NCBI GenBank assembly: GCA_965117025.1
Contig: OZ220746.1
Location: 1,054,001 to 1,118,000 of the forward strand
Reading direction: 5' to 3'
Length of the DNA stretch: 64,000 nucleotides
DNA from: VXPQ01 sp965117025
Lineage (GTDB): Bacteria > Bacteroidota > Rhodothermia > Rhodothermales > VXPQ01
A model generated the notes under the pieces. The model made no database searches, was not told the origin of the DNA, and saw nothing but the letters and a program-made list of their open reading frames with translations. A program made the translations under genes and the position numbers. This document shows, one piece after another, positions 1 through 9,862 of the stretch. The first letter of the stretch is position 1. Each line of letters starts with the position of its first letter.

Positions 1-235
1 TGCCCGTATTCAACACGGGCTGACCGTCGCGCGCGAACGCGGACTGCAAGCGCGCCTCCGGGTGAAACGTCTCCCGGACCATCGTGCTGTCGCCGGCCCG
101 CATGCCGTCGAAGAGCTGGTCGATGACGGCCCGCACGCCTTCGGAAGACAGGTCCGCGGATGACTGCGCCGCAACCGGAAAAGAAGTGGCTGCCAGTAAC
201 CCGAGCGTCAATATGGTGCAAAAAACGGAACGCAT
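1..235 (-). CDS. Secreted NTF2/SnoaL-like protein, N-terminal part (runs off window)
   Basis: An ATG at 235 opens a reading frame that continues without a stop past the left edge, giving 78 visible residues. Residues 1-23 form a signal peptide ending in a VAAQ-type cleavage site. The mature part begins with a helix containing VRAVIDQLFDGMRAGD, then TMVRETFHPEARLQS. This is the pattern seen at the start of secreted nuclear-transport-factor-2-like (SnoaL/DUF4440) proteins in Bacteroidota. That family makes a small cone-shaped alpha+beta fold of varied function, so no reaction can be assigned. The gene is divergent from the large surface protein at 750. The fold is inference; the signal peptide is clear. 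Confidence 0.72.
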   Translation of the reverse strand, partial: MRSVFCTILTLGLLAATSFPVAAQSSADLSSEGVRAVIDQLFDGMRAGDSTMVRETFHPEARLQSAFARDGQPVLNTG

Positions 236-748
<513 letters not shown>

Positions 749-749
749 T

Positions 750-3700
750 ATGTCTGTAGCCCGTCGCACGGCGCGCGCGCTCGCCCTCCTCGCCCTCGCC
801 TGGGCCGCCCTGCTTGCAGGCGCCGCGCAAGCCCAGACTCCGACCACCCTCGTGTCGAACACCGGGCAAACGGCAACGAGCACCGGCTCCAATTTTGTTC
901 AAGCGCAGCCCTTCACGACCGGGCCGAACCCGGCCGGCTATGCGCTGTCCGACGTCCAGGTCATGTTGGACGCCACGAGTTCCACGTCCGCGACCGGCAG
1001 CGTGGTCAGGATATTCTCGCATGACACCTTTACCAATTTACCGGGCATCGAGTTATTCGTGCTCGGCAATCCGGAGACGTTGACGGCGGGCGGCCTCAAC
1101 ACGTTCACGGCGCCGGACTACGTCACGCTGAGTCCGAACACCGACTACTGGGTCGTGATCAACGGCGGAGTGACCAACCCGATCACGGCTTCACGCACGC
1201 TATCGGCCGCCGAAGGGACTGCGGAAGAAGGCTGGAGCATCGGTAACAGCCGGCTGTACTATTCTCAAGGGGCTTGGGTTACAGGATCGGCCCTGATCCG
1301 GCTTGCTATCCGGGGCGTCGCGAACGAGGGGCCGCCCACGCTGGTGGCGAACACGGCGCAAACGGCAACGAGCACCGGCTCCGATTTTATTCTAGGGCAG
1401 CCCTTCACGACCGGGCCGAACCCGACCGGCTACGCGTTGTCCGACGTCCAGGTCGTGCTGCACGCCAACTCCGCCACGTCCGCGACCGGCAGCGTGGTCA
1501 GGATATTCTCGCATAACGCCTTTGCCAATTTACCGGACACCAAGTTATTCGCGCTCGGCAATCCGGCGGCGTTGACGGCGGGCGCCCTCAACACGTTCAC
1601 GGCGCCGGAGGGCGTCACGCTGGCCCCGAACACCACCTACTGGGTCATGATCAACGACGGGGCGGCCGACCCGATCACGGTTTTAAACACGCTTTCGACC
1701 GTCGAAGAGACTGCGGAAGAAGGCTGGAGCATCAGCGACGACCAGTTGTCGCGAGAAGACCCTACAGACGATTGGGATATACACAGCGATATCCCGTCAC
1801 TGCTTGCCATTCGGGGCAGCACGAACGAGGTCCCGCCGCCATTCGAGAGCTACGCCAATGACGACGGCGAGGAAGTGCTCTGGGCTACGACCATGACCGT
1901 GGAAGTTGGTGGATCCAGAAGGGGATACAGCGCTTTTCGACCTCAAATCGGCAGCCTTTCCGGAACCCCGACGTACGCGTACGAGAAAACGAACTACGTT
2001 ATTTGGACGCTCATCTCTGAGCCGGGATTTGGTGTGGGTATGAATAGTTTCCCTCATCTCCCCCAGGCTCTTGTCGACAAGCTGGTGCTGGTAATGGACG
2101 GTACGGAGTACCGGCTCGACGAAGCATTTGCAAACCGTGATTTGCATTTCTGGTTAGACCCCGTGCCCACCTGGACGGAGGGGCAGACCGTTTCCGCACA
2201 GCTCGTCGTGCGGCCGCCTCGCCCCCCCGGCCCTCCGGGCAACTTCGTAGCGACGGGCGGCGACGGCAGCGCGGCCCTGAGCTGGGCCGACCCCATCGAC
2301 GGCGGCAGCCATGCCGTGACGAAGTTCCAGTACCGCTACGCCACGGGCGGGCGGCCCCCGGACTCCGAGTGGCTCGACGTCCCCGACAGCAATATCGGCG
2401 AAGCCAACCGCAACAGCTACACGATCAGTGGCCTCACCAACGACGTGCCGCACACCTTCGAGCTGCGCGCCGTGAGCGCCGCCGGCGCCGGCGAAGCGGT
2501 GCGCGCGCGGGCGACCCCCCGGGGATCCTCCGTCCAGCACGGCGGCACGACGACCGTGCTGAGCAACCTCGGCGGAACGACGGAGACGGACTCGCTCGTC
2601 ATGGACGCGGACATAACCTATACCAGGGACGCCAACGGCGACGTCACCACCGTCCGCATCACCAAGATGGGCTACGGCTACGCGCAAACGTTTTCGACCG
2701 GCAGCGACGGGCATCTGTTCAAACTCGACTACGTCGACATCAAATTCGCGACCGCCGGCAGCGGCGACGGCAACGACGTGAACGGCGACGTGATACTCGC
2801 GGCGCTGTGGGAATGGGACGCTGCCGCGCGCGCGGTGACGCGCTTCGTGGGTCAGTTCGAGCGCAAGCAGGCCGCCGACGGAGAGACGCGCTTCGCGTAC
2901 CACCACCGGGGGGAGAACCTGCAAGCGGAGACGACCTACGCCATCGTGATCGACGCGAAGGACATAGAAAACACCACGGCGACGCTGGCGCAAACAGCCT
3001 CGGACGCGGAGGACAGCGGCAGTCGCCCCGGCTGGAACCTGGACGGCTTTTCGTACCAAAAGCCCTTCAACCGCAGCGCGAAAGAGGCGTGGACGAAGCT
3101 GGACAACGCATTGCAGGTGAAGATCAACGTCCGGCAGGGCTCCGCGGCCGGAGGGCTCTACATCCACGACGCGGAGGTCTACGAGGCGCACGGCGCGACG
3201 CTCGACTTCAAGGTGACGCTGGATCCGGCGCCCGGCGCAAACCCCGTGACGGTAGAGTACAGGACGCGGGATTCTTCGATCGGCTACTGCAGCGGCAGTT
3301 TCTTCGACGATGCCGCCGGGCAATGCCGCACGACGGCGAGGACGCCGGCCGATTACGCCTACACGGAGGGAACGCTGACGTTTGCATCGGGCGAGACGCT
3401 TAAGACGATCGAGGTGCCGGTGGTCGACGACAGGATCGAGGACTCGGGCGAGGGGGTCGAGATGATCCTTCTGAATCCTTCGAGGAGTTTTCTGTCGCGG
3501 GACGCGGCGATCGGTATCATCTACAACGACGAGGAGGCGGCGCTGCCGAGCGAGGTAACGATCAATAGCCCGTCGGCGACCGAGGGCGCGGGCGCAACGC
3601 TCGACTTCGTCGTGAGCCTGTCGGAGGCGACGACGGCGACGGTGACGCTCGACTACGCGACGTCGGACGCTACGGCGGTCGCGCAAAGCGACTACGAAGC

Positions 3701-4997
3701 GAAGAGCGGAACGATCGAGCTGCCGGCCGGAGCGACGAGCGCGACGATAAGCGTCGCGCTCGTCGACGACGCAGAGGCCGAGGAGGACGAGACGCTTACG
3801 CTGACGCTCAGCAACCTCAGGCGCGCCGTGTTCGCCGCAGGCGCGGACAGCCTCTCGGCGACGGGGACCATCGAGGACAACGACGAGAGCACCGCCGGGA
3901 CGCCGGCGCCGGGCGACTCGACGGCTACGGGCACGAACGAGCAGCACGACCGGCCCCATGCTCTGCAAGCCACGGCGACCGAGGGGGCCGTCGTCCTTAC
4001 CTGGCAGGATCCCGATACGCACCCGAGCAACAACCTCTACCATATCCTGCGCCACAGGCCCGAGCTCGGAGAAGCCGAGCCCGAGGTCTACGCGGAGTAC
4101 GCCTCCATCACCGACCGCACCTTTGCCGACAGCGCGGTGACGGCGGGGGTGCTCTACGGCTATGCCGTCAGAGCCGTGAAGGACGCCCTCGGATACCTCG
4201 GACCGATGTCGGAGATCGTCAAGGTGCGCATGCCTGCGGATACGACGGACAGCGCCACAGAGGATGGCGAAGAAGAAGAAGAAGAAGAAGAAGAAGAAGA
4301 AGAAGAAGAAGCACCGCTTACGGCGACGTTCCGGAACGTGCCCGAAGAGCACGACGGCGAGACGACGTTCTTCTTCCAGGTGCTCTTCAGCGAAGAGATC
4401 CCCACCAGCTACACGGTGCTGCGCGACGATGGGGCGTTCGAGGTGACGGGCGGCGCGGTGCGCAAGGCGCGCCGCGTCGACGGCCGCGACGACCTGCGCG
4501 AGATCCACATCGAGCCGTCGGGCGGCGGCGATGTCTTCGTCCTGCTGCCGGAGACGACCGACTGCGACGCGGCGGGCGCGATCTGCATGGGCGGCGACGA
4601 CGGCCGCAAGCTCTCGACCGCGGACTCGGCGAGGGTGGCGGGCCCGGCGGGCGGCTCGGTGTCCGGGCGGATGGAGCAGGAGGGCTCGGCGGCCATGGCG
4701 ACGGCCAGCGAAGACGTGGAAGAAGAATTGCCCGATGAAGTCATGCTCATGGGCAACTATCCGAACCCGTTCAATCCGAGGACGACGATACGCTATGCAT
4801 TGCCGCAGGCCGGTACAGTCCGTCTTGTGGTGTACGACATGCTGGGGCGGGAGGTGGCGGTGCTTGCCGACGGACCGAAGCCTGCGGGCCGCCATGCGGC
4901 GCGCTTCGATGCAGGCGGTTTGCCCAGCGGGACCTATGTCTACCGGTTGCAGGCGCAGGACAGGATCATCGTGCGAACCATGATGCTCGTCAAGTGA
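750..4997 (+). CDS. Large multidomain surface protein with T9SS sorting domain
   Basis: The product is 1415 residues and is probably exported and anchored by the type IX secretion system. The chosen start gives a clean signal peptide (MSVARRTARALALLALAW, cleavage near AQAQ at about 28); upstream GTG codons would add only a Cys-Val leader. Domains in order: two copies of a beta-rich choice-of-anchor-like module (about 30-193 and 195-363, DNA period 492 bp), a fibronectin III domain (about 490-590), a divergent third anchor-like module (about 600-800), two Calx-beta domains (about 803-927 and 936-1045), a second FN3-like domain (about 1069-1163), a run of 14 Glu (1174-1187), an acidic beta domain with two Cys, and the C-terminal sorting domain (about 1331-1415, YPNPFNP then GTYVYRL). 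Such architectures are adhesin-like. No catalytic motif is visible, so adhesion is inference. Confidence 0.88.
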   Translation: MSVARRTARALALLALAWAALLAGAAQAQTPTTLVSNTGQTATSTGSNFVQAQPFTTGPNPAGYALSDVQVMLDATSSTSATGSVVRIFSHDTFTNLPGIELFVLGNPETLTAGGLNTFTAPDYVTLSPNTDYWVVINGGVTNPITASRTLSAAEGTAEEGWSIGNSRLYYSQGAWVTGSALIRLAIRGVANEGPPTLVANTAQTATSTGSDFILGQPFTTGPNPTGYALSDVQVVLHANSATSATGSVVRIFSHNAFANLPDTKLFALGNPAALTAGALNTFTAPEGVTLAPNTTYWVMINDGAADPITVLNTLSTVEETAEEGWSISDDQLSREDPTDDWDIHSDIPSLLAIRGSTNEVPPPFESYANDDGEEVLWATTMTVEVGGSRRGYSAFRPQIGSLSGTPTYAYEKTNYVIWTLISEPGFGVGMNSFPHLPQALVDKLVLVMDGTEYRLDEAFANRDLHFWLDPVPTWTEGQTVSAQLVVRPPRPPGPPGNFVATGGDGSAALSWADPIDGGSHAVTKFQYRYATGGRPPDSEWLDVPDSNIGEANRNSYTISGLTNDVPHTFELRAVSAAGAGEAVRARATPRGSSVQHGGTTTVLSNLGGTTETDSLVMDADITYTRDANGDVTTVRITKMGYGYAQTFSTGSDGHLFKLDYVDIKFATAGSGDGNDVNGDVILAALWEWDAAARAVTRFVGQFERKQAADGETRFAYHHRGENLQAETTYAIVIDAKDIENTTATLAQTASDAEDSGSRPGWNLDGFSYQKPFNRSAKEAWTKLDNALQVKINVRQGSAAGGLYIHDAEVYEAHGATLDFKVTLDPAPGANPVTVEYRTRDSSIGYCSGSFFDDAAGQCRTTARTPADYAYTEGTLTFASGETLKTIEVPVVDDRIEDSGEGVEMILLNPSRSFLSRDAAIGIIYNDEEAALPSEVTINSPSATEGAGATLDFVVSLSEATTATVTLDYATSDATAVAQSDYEAKSGTIELPAGATSATISVALVDDAEAEEDETLTLTLSNLRRAVFAAGADSLSATGTIEDNDESTAGTPAPGDSTATGTNEQHDRPHALQATATEGAVVLTWQDPDTHPSNNLYHILRHRPELGEAEPEVYAEYASITDRTFADSAVTAGVLYGYAVRAVKDALGYLGPMSEIVKVRMPADTTDSATEDGEEEEEEEEEEEEEEAPLTATFRNVPEEHDGETTFFFQVLFSEEIPTSYTVLRDDGAFEVTGGAVRKARRVDGRDDLREIHIEPSGGGDVFVLLPETTDCDAAGAICMGGDDGRKLSTADSARVAGPAGGSVSGRMEQEGSAAMATASEDVEEELPDEVMLMGNYPNPFNPRTTIRYALPQAGTVRLVVYDMLGREVAVLADGPKPAGRHAARFDAGGLPSGTYVYRLQAQDRIIVRTMMLVK
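867..1836 (+). repeat. In-frame 492-bp tandem duplication inside the surface protein gene
   Basis: The stretch beginning CAAACGGCAACGAGCACCGG at 867 recurs at 1359. Long blocks between the two copies are almost identical in DNA, including the TTCACGACCGGGCCGAACCC blocks and the following GCGACCGGCAGCGTGGTCAG blocks. The period of 492 bp equals 164 codons, so copy number can change without breaking the frame. This high DNA identity points to a recent duplication or to gene conversion. Confidence 0.85.
4269..4310 (+). repeat. (GAA)14 trinucleotide repeat encoding poly-Glu
   Basis: Fourteen perfect GAA codons encode Glu 1174-1187, forming an acidic linker between the second FN3-like domain and the C-terminal beta domain. 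Unit-number changes keep the frame and would alter only linker length. It is the second simple-sequence repeat in the same gene. Confidence 0.95.
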
Positions 4998-5006
4998 AAA
5001 GGCGCC

Positions 5007-5090
5007 ATGTCTTTGTCCGGCGGAACCTACCTTTACCGCCTGGACGTCTCGGGCCAGGTGCGTACGGGCCTGATGACGCTTATGAAGTGA
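5007..5090 (+). pseudogene. Orphan T9SS sorting-domain tail (27 codons)
   Basis: Nine nucleotides after the surface-protein stop, an in-frame ATG opens 27 codons reading MSLSGGTYLYRLDVSGQ and ending LMTLMK. This matches the last strands of the same family of sorting domains (compare GTYVYRLQAQD...MLVK in the neighbouring gene), but it is not a copy of that tail. It lacks the YPNPFNP half and any cargo. The simplest reading is the leftover 3' end of another T9SS cargo gene, left by recombination or deletion. Translation as a separate peptide is unlikely. Confidence 0.7.
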
Positions 5091-5149
5091 TTCAATGCGT
5101 TCGCGCCATGTAAGACACTGGTGGAATGAACCACAAAGAGTTCACCTCT

Positions 5150-6772
5150 CTACCAGCCTCCCTGTAACCGCACCACCTGGTGCTCGGCGGTATCCGTATC
5201 GAGCGTCTCGCGCAGCATATCCACAAAGCCCATGCCGTATTTGTTGAGAAAATGCAGCACGGACAGCTCGCGCTCCTGCAACACCCCGTTCGGATACAGA
5301 TTTCCTTGCGCCTTTTCGAGGCGGGCGCGCACCAGGTCCTGTTTTTTCTTCTCGGCGCGTACGGCCTTCGCCCGCAGCCGGGCCAGTTCGGCCGTCAGCG
5401 CTTTTTGGGCAGCGTCGGCGGCCTTCGCCAGCGTACCGTCCACTTCCCGGAGAGGCGCCCGCACATGATCGACCACTCCGCCGAGACGCCGGGCGGCCTC
5501 GTCGAACGCTTCCTCGATATCCCCCTGCATCGAGTCCACCACGACGCGGTGAAAAAGCCGGTCCGCATCCCCGGCGAAATCTCCCATAGCGAGCCCGTAC
5601 GCATCCAGCACCTTCGTCACATGCGGTTCGAGGAAGGTGGCGCCGGCCCGGGGATAGATAAGCGGCATGGGAAGGCCCGCCCATTCGTACAGGGGATGGC
5701 ACTGCGCAAAGTAGGCGATCTCGCTCGGGCCACCCACGTACAGCGCCGTGGGAAGCAGCAGGTCCTGCATTAAAGGACGAAGCACCACATTCGGGCTGAA
5801 GGATTCCGGAGCGGCATGCAGCAACTGCATGGCTTCCGCCCGCGTCATGCGCCGGCCCGTACCGCGCTCGACAAAATCCTCGCCATCCAGATCGAGCGGA
5901 ATGCGCCCCTCCTCGTTCAGCAGAAAAAGATTGGCCGGACGCACGAATACCTGCTCATGGTACGTTTGCCCCAGTGCATCCGAAACCCCGCGCACGAGGG
6001 CGGCAGCGGTTTCGGCTTCCTGAATTTCCCGTGCAAAAAGGGGCGTGGCCAGTCGTTTCAGGGACGCGTCGTCGGGATTGACGATCACCAGACAGGGAAA
6101 CAAGGCCCGGAGCATCCGGGCGAAGCCCTCGGAAAGCGTCGCGCCGGCGCCGTATGCTTCCCGGACCATACGCAGCACATCCCCCTTGAAATCCGTATCG
6201 GGAAGAAGCTCCTCGAGACGGCCCATTATCCCGTCGCCCGGTCGTATGCGCCCGACCGGCCCCGGAAGACCGGCCTCATCGGCCTGCAAACGCAACTCGA
6301 CGGGCCGGTTGCTGCGCAGCGCGACGACCCTCGAAATCTCGTCCACATCGTGGTCTTCGCCGCCCAGCCAGAACACCGGCACGATGCGCCGCCCGGTTTC
6401 TTCGGCAAGCCGGTCGGCCAGCTGGATGGCGGAAAGCGCCTTCAGAATGGTATAGATCGGCCCCGTAAACAGACCTACCTGCTGACCGGTTACCACCGCT
6501 GCGGTATCCGGCTCCCGCAACGCCTCGATGCCGGCGCGCGCCGATTCCCCATCCCCCCATGCTGCATGCTGCCGCAACAGCGCATCGGCAAGCGCATCCC
6601 GGTCCCGGTCGAAAGCGACGGCCCGCTCGACGGCGTTTGCCCGTTCCCCGGACTGGCTCCAGTCGCCTGCGAAGTAGCCGGCAAGGGCCTCGTAGTTCGT
6701 GCAGTAATCCCGGAAAAGCGCCGAAAATCCGTGCAGATCGGTAAACGGAATGCGCGCTACGGACGCCTGCAT
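5150..6772 (-). CDS. bshC: Bacillithiol biosynthesis cysteine-adding enzyme BshC
   Basis: BshC is the putative final enzyme of bacillithiol synthesis, adding cysteine to glucosaminyl-malate in the cytoplasm. The 540-residue product matches the usual length (about 540). Visible hallmarks are VVTGQQVGLFTGPIYTILKA near the N-terminus, VPVFWLGGEDHDVDEI in the Rossmann-like core, and a long Lys/Arg-rich coiled coil near the C-terminus, followed by NLYPNGVLQERELS and a final LNKYG segment. The start at 6772 is preferred because the longer frame from 6910 would run 89 bp into the upstream gene and add residues that do not look like the family. It is the last gene of the hisD-hisC-nuclease-bshC run, so it may share their transcript. 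Confidence 0.93.
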   Translation of the reverse strand: MQASVARIPFTDLHGFSALFRDYCTNYEALAGYFAGDWSQSGERANAVERAVAFDRDRDALADALLRQHAAWGDGESARAGIEALREPDTAAVVTGQQVGLFTGPIYTILKALSAIQLADRLAEETGRRIVPVFWLGGEDHDVDEISRVVALRSNRPVELRLQADEAGLPGPVGRIRPGDGIMGRLEELLPDTDFKGDVLRMVREAYGAGATLSEGFARMLRALFPCLVIVNPDDASLKRLATPLFAREIQEAETAAALVRGVSDALGQTYHEQVFVRPANLFLLNEEGRIPLDLDGEDFVERGTGRRMTRAEAMQLLHAAPESFSPNVVLRPLMQDLLLPTALYVGGPSEIAYFAQCHPLYEWAGLPMPLIYPRAGATFLEPHVTKVLDAYGLAMGDFAGDADRLFHRVVVDSMQGDIEEAFDEAARRLGGVVDHVRAPLREVDGTLAKAADAAQKALTAELARLRAKAVRAEKKKQDLVRARLEKAQGNLYPNGVLQERELSVLHFLNKYGMGFVDMLRETLDTDTAEHQVVRLQGGW

Positions 6773-6821
6773 ATCGGTGGACGAAAGATGGAAACGGCGT
6801 AACCCGATATACGGCGCCGCG

Positions 6822-7376
6822 CTAATTCTGCTGACGCTCGCTTTGAAGCCGTTTGATTTCGTCGCGGAGTTCGGCAGCCTTTTCGTAATTCTCTTCCTGG
6901 ACGGCCGCATCGAGCTGGTGCTCCATCCGTTCCAGTTGCGTCATGGCGACCGGCGCCGGTTCCTTCTCCTTGCGTATGCTGGCGTCCTGCATCACGTCGG
7001 GGGCCACATAAATGGGCGCGTCGACGCGCACGGCAAGCGCCACCGCATCGCTTGGACGGGAATCGAGATGGGCGGTCTTCCCGTTATGGGTATAGCATAT
7101 CTTGGCGAAGAACGTACCCTCTCTGAGCTCGTCGATGATGACTTCGGTCACTTCGGCCTTCACCGCCTCCAGCGAATCACGCAACAGATCGTGGGTCATG
7201 GGCCGCGGCGGCTGAATCTTTTCCATTTCGAGGGCAATGGCCTGCGCCTCGAATGCGCCGATGATAATGGGAAGCCTGCGATCCCCGGCCACCTCGCCCA
7301 GAACCAGGGCATAAGCGGCGCCCCCACTCGAAGGAGTGGTGGAAAGCCCGATGATATCTACCTTTACGTGTTTCAT
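6822..7376 (-). CDS. Bifunctional nuclease (BFN/DUF151) family protein with UVR domain
   Basis: The 184-residue protein has an N-terminal DUF151 domain (about 1-135). Family motifs include LPIIIGAFEAQAIALEMEK, a TFFAKI strand and DSRPSDAVALAVR. A short UvrB/UvrC-type motif follows (about 145-180, with LERMEHQLDAAVQEENYEKA). Family members have been reported as nucleases acting on RNA and DNA, but the physiological role in this phylum is not settled. The ATG overlaps the hisC stop by 4 nt, so translation is probably coupled. The DUF151 plus UVR pairing is common in Bacteroidota relatives. Confidence 0.9.
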   Translation of the reverse strand: MKHVKVDIIGLSTTPSSGGAAYALVLGEVAGDRRLPIIIGAFEAQAIALEMEKIQPPRPMTHDLLRDSLEAVKAEVTEVIIDELREGTFFAKICYTHNGKTAHLDSRPSDAVALAVRVDAPIYVAPDVMQDASIRKEKEPAPVAMTQLERMEHQLDAAVQEENYEKAAELRDEIKRLQSERQQN

Positions 7377-8470
7377 ACCGACAGCGCACGTTTTAACGCT
7401 GTCATAAATGCCTTGTTCTCGACATCCGTTCCGGCGTTTACGCGAAGAAAATCCTGTAACTCAGGGTATCCGGACATGGAACGAACCAGCACGCCTTCCC
7501 GGAGAAAACGCTCTTTCAGGTCCGCTGCGTCCTGCGGCGTTCGGAATAGTACGAAATTCGTTTGGGACGGCGCCACTTCCACGCCTTCCATCGCTGCAAG
7601 CGCAGCGGTAATCGCAATACAGTCCTGTCGAATACGGCGGGCGCGCTCCTCGATAACGTCCGGGTAGGCGGTGAGCAGGATATGCGCCGCTGCAGAGGCC
7701 AGCGGGTCGATCATGAACGGCATCCTCGCCTTGCGCAGTTCCTGAAGTACGTCGGGATGGGCTATGAGAAAACCGAGGCGCAGTCCGGCAAGCCCGCACG
7801 CCTTGGAAAAAGTGCGAAGCAGAATCAGGTTGGGGCGTTCGTCCATCAGCCGCAGCGCGCTCCCCTCGTCCGAAAACTCGAGATACGCTTCGTCGACGAC
7901 CACGAAGCCCTCCGAGACGTCGGCAACCGCCGCAATCTCGTCAAGCGTCATCGCAAGGCCGGTGGGATTGTTGGGCGTCGCAAGCACAATGAGCGACGGG
8001 CGGCGCTTCTTCGCCGCATCGACCAGGGCCTCCGTATCGAAACGAAAATCTTCCCGGCAGGGGACTTCGAGGAGATCGCCGTCGTGGAGAAGCGCCAGCT
8101 TCGCGTACAAGGAAAACATGGGACGCGGCAGCACGACCGATGTACCGCGCTCGATCAGCGCCAGCGCCAGCAGACCGGCAAGATCGTTGGAGCCGTTGCC
8201 TGCTATGACCTGATCGGGGTCGCATCCGGCATACGCGGCGAATGTCCGGGTGAGCCGCTCCGAAAATTCGTCCGGATACCGGTTGAACGGAATACGCGCA
8301 AATTCCCGCAGCACCTCCTCCTTGATCTCCGGCGGAAGATCGTACGGGCTCTCGTTCTGGTTCAGTTTTACGGTGGTCTCCTCGGGAAGGCCTACCAGAT
8401 ACGGGCGCCGGTCGCGGACAGCCGGACGAATGCGGCGTACGAGCTCATCCATGCGGATCTGCCTGTTCAT
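7373..8470 (-). CDS. hisC: Histidinol-phosphate aminotransferase HisC
   Basis: HisC is a class II PLP-dependent aminotransferase that converts imidazole-acetol phosphate and glutamate to histidinol phosphate in histidine synthesis. The 365 residues show LNQNESPYDLPPE at the N-terminus, GNGSNDLAG for cofactor phosphate binding, TPNNPTGLAM, VVVDEAYLEF, and LRTFSKACGLAGLRLG holding the PLP lysine. All core residues are present. The gene overlaps the 3' end of hisD by 26 nt and the next gene by 4 nt, so it sits in a tight operon. An alternative ATG six codons downstream (8452) is equally possible. Confidence 0.95.
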   Translation of the reverse strand: MNRQIRMDELVRRIRPAVRDRRPYLVGLPEETTVKLNQNESPYDLPPEIKEEVLREFARIPFNRYPDEFSERLTRTFAAYAGCDPDQVIAGNGSNDLAGLLALALIERGTSVVLPRPMFSLYAKLALLHDGDLLEVPCREDFRFDTEALVDAAKKRRPSLIVLATPNNPTGLAMTLDEIAAVADVSEGFVVVDEAYLEFSDEGSALRLMDERPNLILLRTFSKACGLAGLRLGFLIAHPDVLQELRKARMPFMIDPLASAAAHILLTAYPDVIEERARRIRQDCIAITAALAAMEGVEVAPSQTNFVLFRTPQDAADLKERFLREGVLVRSMSGYPELQDFLRVNAGTDVENKAFMTALKRALSV

Positions 8471-9788
8471 CCTCTTGCCTGTTCGAGGCGCTGTGTGTAG
8501 AAATATCTCCTGTCAACCGGGCCTCCACGGCGCGGGCATGCGCCTCCAGCCCCTCCGCTCTCGCAAACGCGGCGATACGCGCACCGGTTCTTGCCAGCCG
8601 CGCCTCCGTCCATGCAATGACGGACTGCCGGCGCAAAAAGTCCTCCACCCCCAGCGCCGACGCATACCGGGCCGTGCCGCCGGTAGGAAGCACATGGTTC
8701 GGGCCGGCAAAATAATCGCCCACCGGTTCCGGGGAAAACGGCCCCACAAAGATAGCGCCTGCATGCCGGATCCGGGGAAGCAGGGCTTCGGGGTCCCGAA
8801 CAAGCAATTCGAGGTGCTCGGGAGCCAGCTCGTTGACTGCTTCCACCGCCTGATCCAGGGTGTCGGTCACGATGCAGGCGCCGTAATCGGTAAGCGAAGC
8901 CTCGACGATCGCACGCCGCGGCAAGGTCGCCGTCATCGCAGCGGCATGGCCGCGTACGGCTTCCGCCAGTTCTGCATCCGGGGTCACCAGCACTGCGGAA
9001 CTCAGGGGGTCGTGCTCGGCCTGGGCAAGCAGATCAGCCGCCGCAAAACGCGGATCGGCCTCCGAATCGGCCAGCACGACGATTTCGCTCGGCCCGGCCA
9101 CCGAATCGATATCCACCATACCGTAGACCTGCTTCTTGGCCGTCGCCACATAGGCATTTCCCGGGCCTGTGATCTTGTCGACGCGCGGCACGGTTTCCGT
9201 CCCGAAAGCAAACATGGCGATAGCCTGGGCTCCCCCCGCCGCGAATACACGATCGACGCCAAGAAGATGGGCCGCCGCCAGCACAAGCGGGTGTGGCAAT
9301 CCGTCCGGCCCGGGCGGCGATGCGAGGTAGAGATGCTCTACGCCCGCAACCTGCGCCGGAATGACATTCATCAGCACGCTGGACGGATATGCCGCCGTTC
9401 CTCCGGGGACGTACACCCCCACCCTTTCGATCGGCGTATACCGCTGCCCCAGTCCGGCGCCGTCTTCCTCCGTATCGAACCACGACGGCCGCAACTGCTT
9501 CTCATGGAACCGCCGGATATTATCTGCGGCTTCGACAAGGATACTTCGCAGCGCATCGTCCAAACGGGCATGGGCTTCGGCAAGACGAGCGACATCCACG
9601 CACAACGAGGCGGGGCGCACCCCATCGAACCGCTCCGTACAATCGAGGACCGCCGCATCGCCCCCCGAACGGACTTCCTCCAGGATACGACGCACTGCTT
9701 CGTCGATCCGGTCGCCGAACAGGGCGCTACGGCCGAAAAGGTGCTCCAGTTTTTCCTGGCGCTCGCAAAAAGGTACGACAGGAAGCAT
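8445..9788 (-). CDS. hisD: Histidinol dehydrogenase HisD
   Basis: HisD performs the last two steps of histidine synthesis, oxidising histidinol to histidine with two NAD+ and a catalytic zinc. The 447-residue length is close to the usual 430-440. Motifs include TPIERVGVYVPGGTAAYPSS, GPGNAYVATAKK, VAGPSEIVVLAD, LLAQAEHDP with zinc-ligand Gln and His, and ELAPEHLELLV with the catalytic Glu-His pair. The start at 9788 (MLPVVPFCERQ) is chosen because residues upstream of it are not family-like. It is the first gene of the minus-strand run that continues into hisC, a DUF151 protein and bshC. The other histidine genes are not in this window. Confidence 0.95.
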   Translation of the reverse strand: MLPVVPFCERQEKLEHLFGRSALFGDRIDEAVRRILEEVRSGGDAAVLDCTERFDGVRPASLCVDVARLAEAHARLDDALRSILVEAADNIRRFHEKQLRPSWFDTEEDGAGLGQRYTPIERVGVYVPGGTAAYPSSVLMNVIPAQVAGVEHLYLASPPGPDGLPHPLVLAAAHLLGVDRVFAAGGAQAIAMFAFGTETVPRVDKITGPGNAYVATAKKQVYGMVDIDSVAGPSEIVVLADSEADPRFAAADLLAQAEHDPLSSAVLVTPDAELAEAVRGHAAAMTATLPRRAIVEASLTDYGACIVTDTLDQAVEAVNELAPEHLELLVRDPEALLPRIRHAGAIFVGPFSPEPVGDYFAGPNHVLPTGGTARYASALGVEDFLRRQSVIAWTEARLARTGARIAAFARAEGLEAHARAVEARLTGDISTHSASNRQEDEQADPHG

Positions 9789-9862
9789 GATGAGAAGAGG
9801 AAGGTTGCGTAAGAACTCAGCGTACGGCGCCCGAACAGCGCCGCCCTGTGCCCGTAACGGCA

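Noticed and set aside
2154..4895. A 913-codon open frame on the minus strand inside the large surface-protein gene
   Set aside because: It is a mirror of a GC-rich gene: Arg/Val-rich with no domain, and the plus-strand protein has clear modules across the same span.
6773..6910. Longer BshC start
   Set aside because: It would overlap the upstream gene by 89 bp and add residues unlike BshC.
8250..9812. Long plus-strand open frame opposite hisC and hisD
   Set aside because: The minus-strand frames encode intact HisC and HisD; the plus frame has no family pattern.
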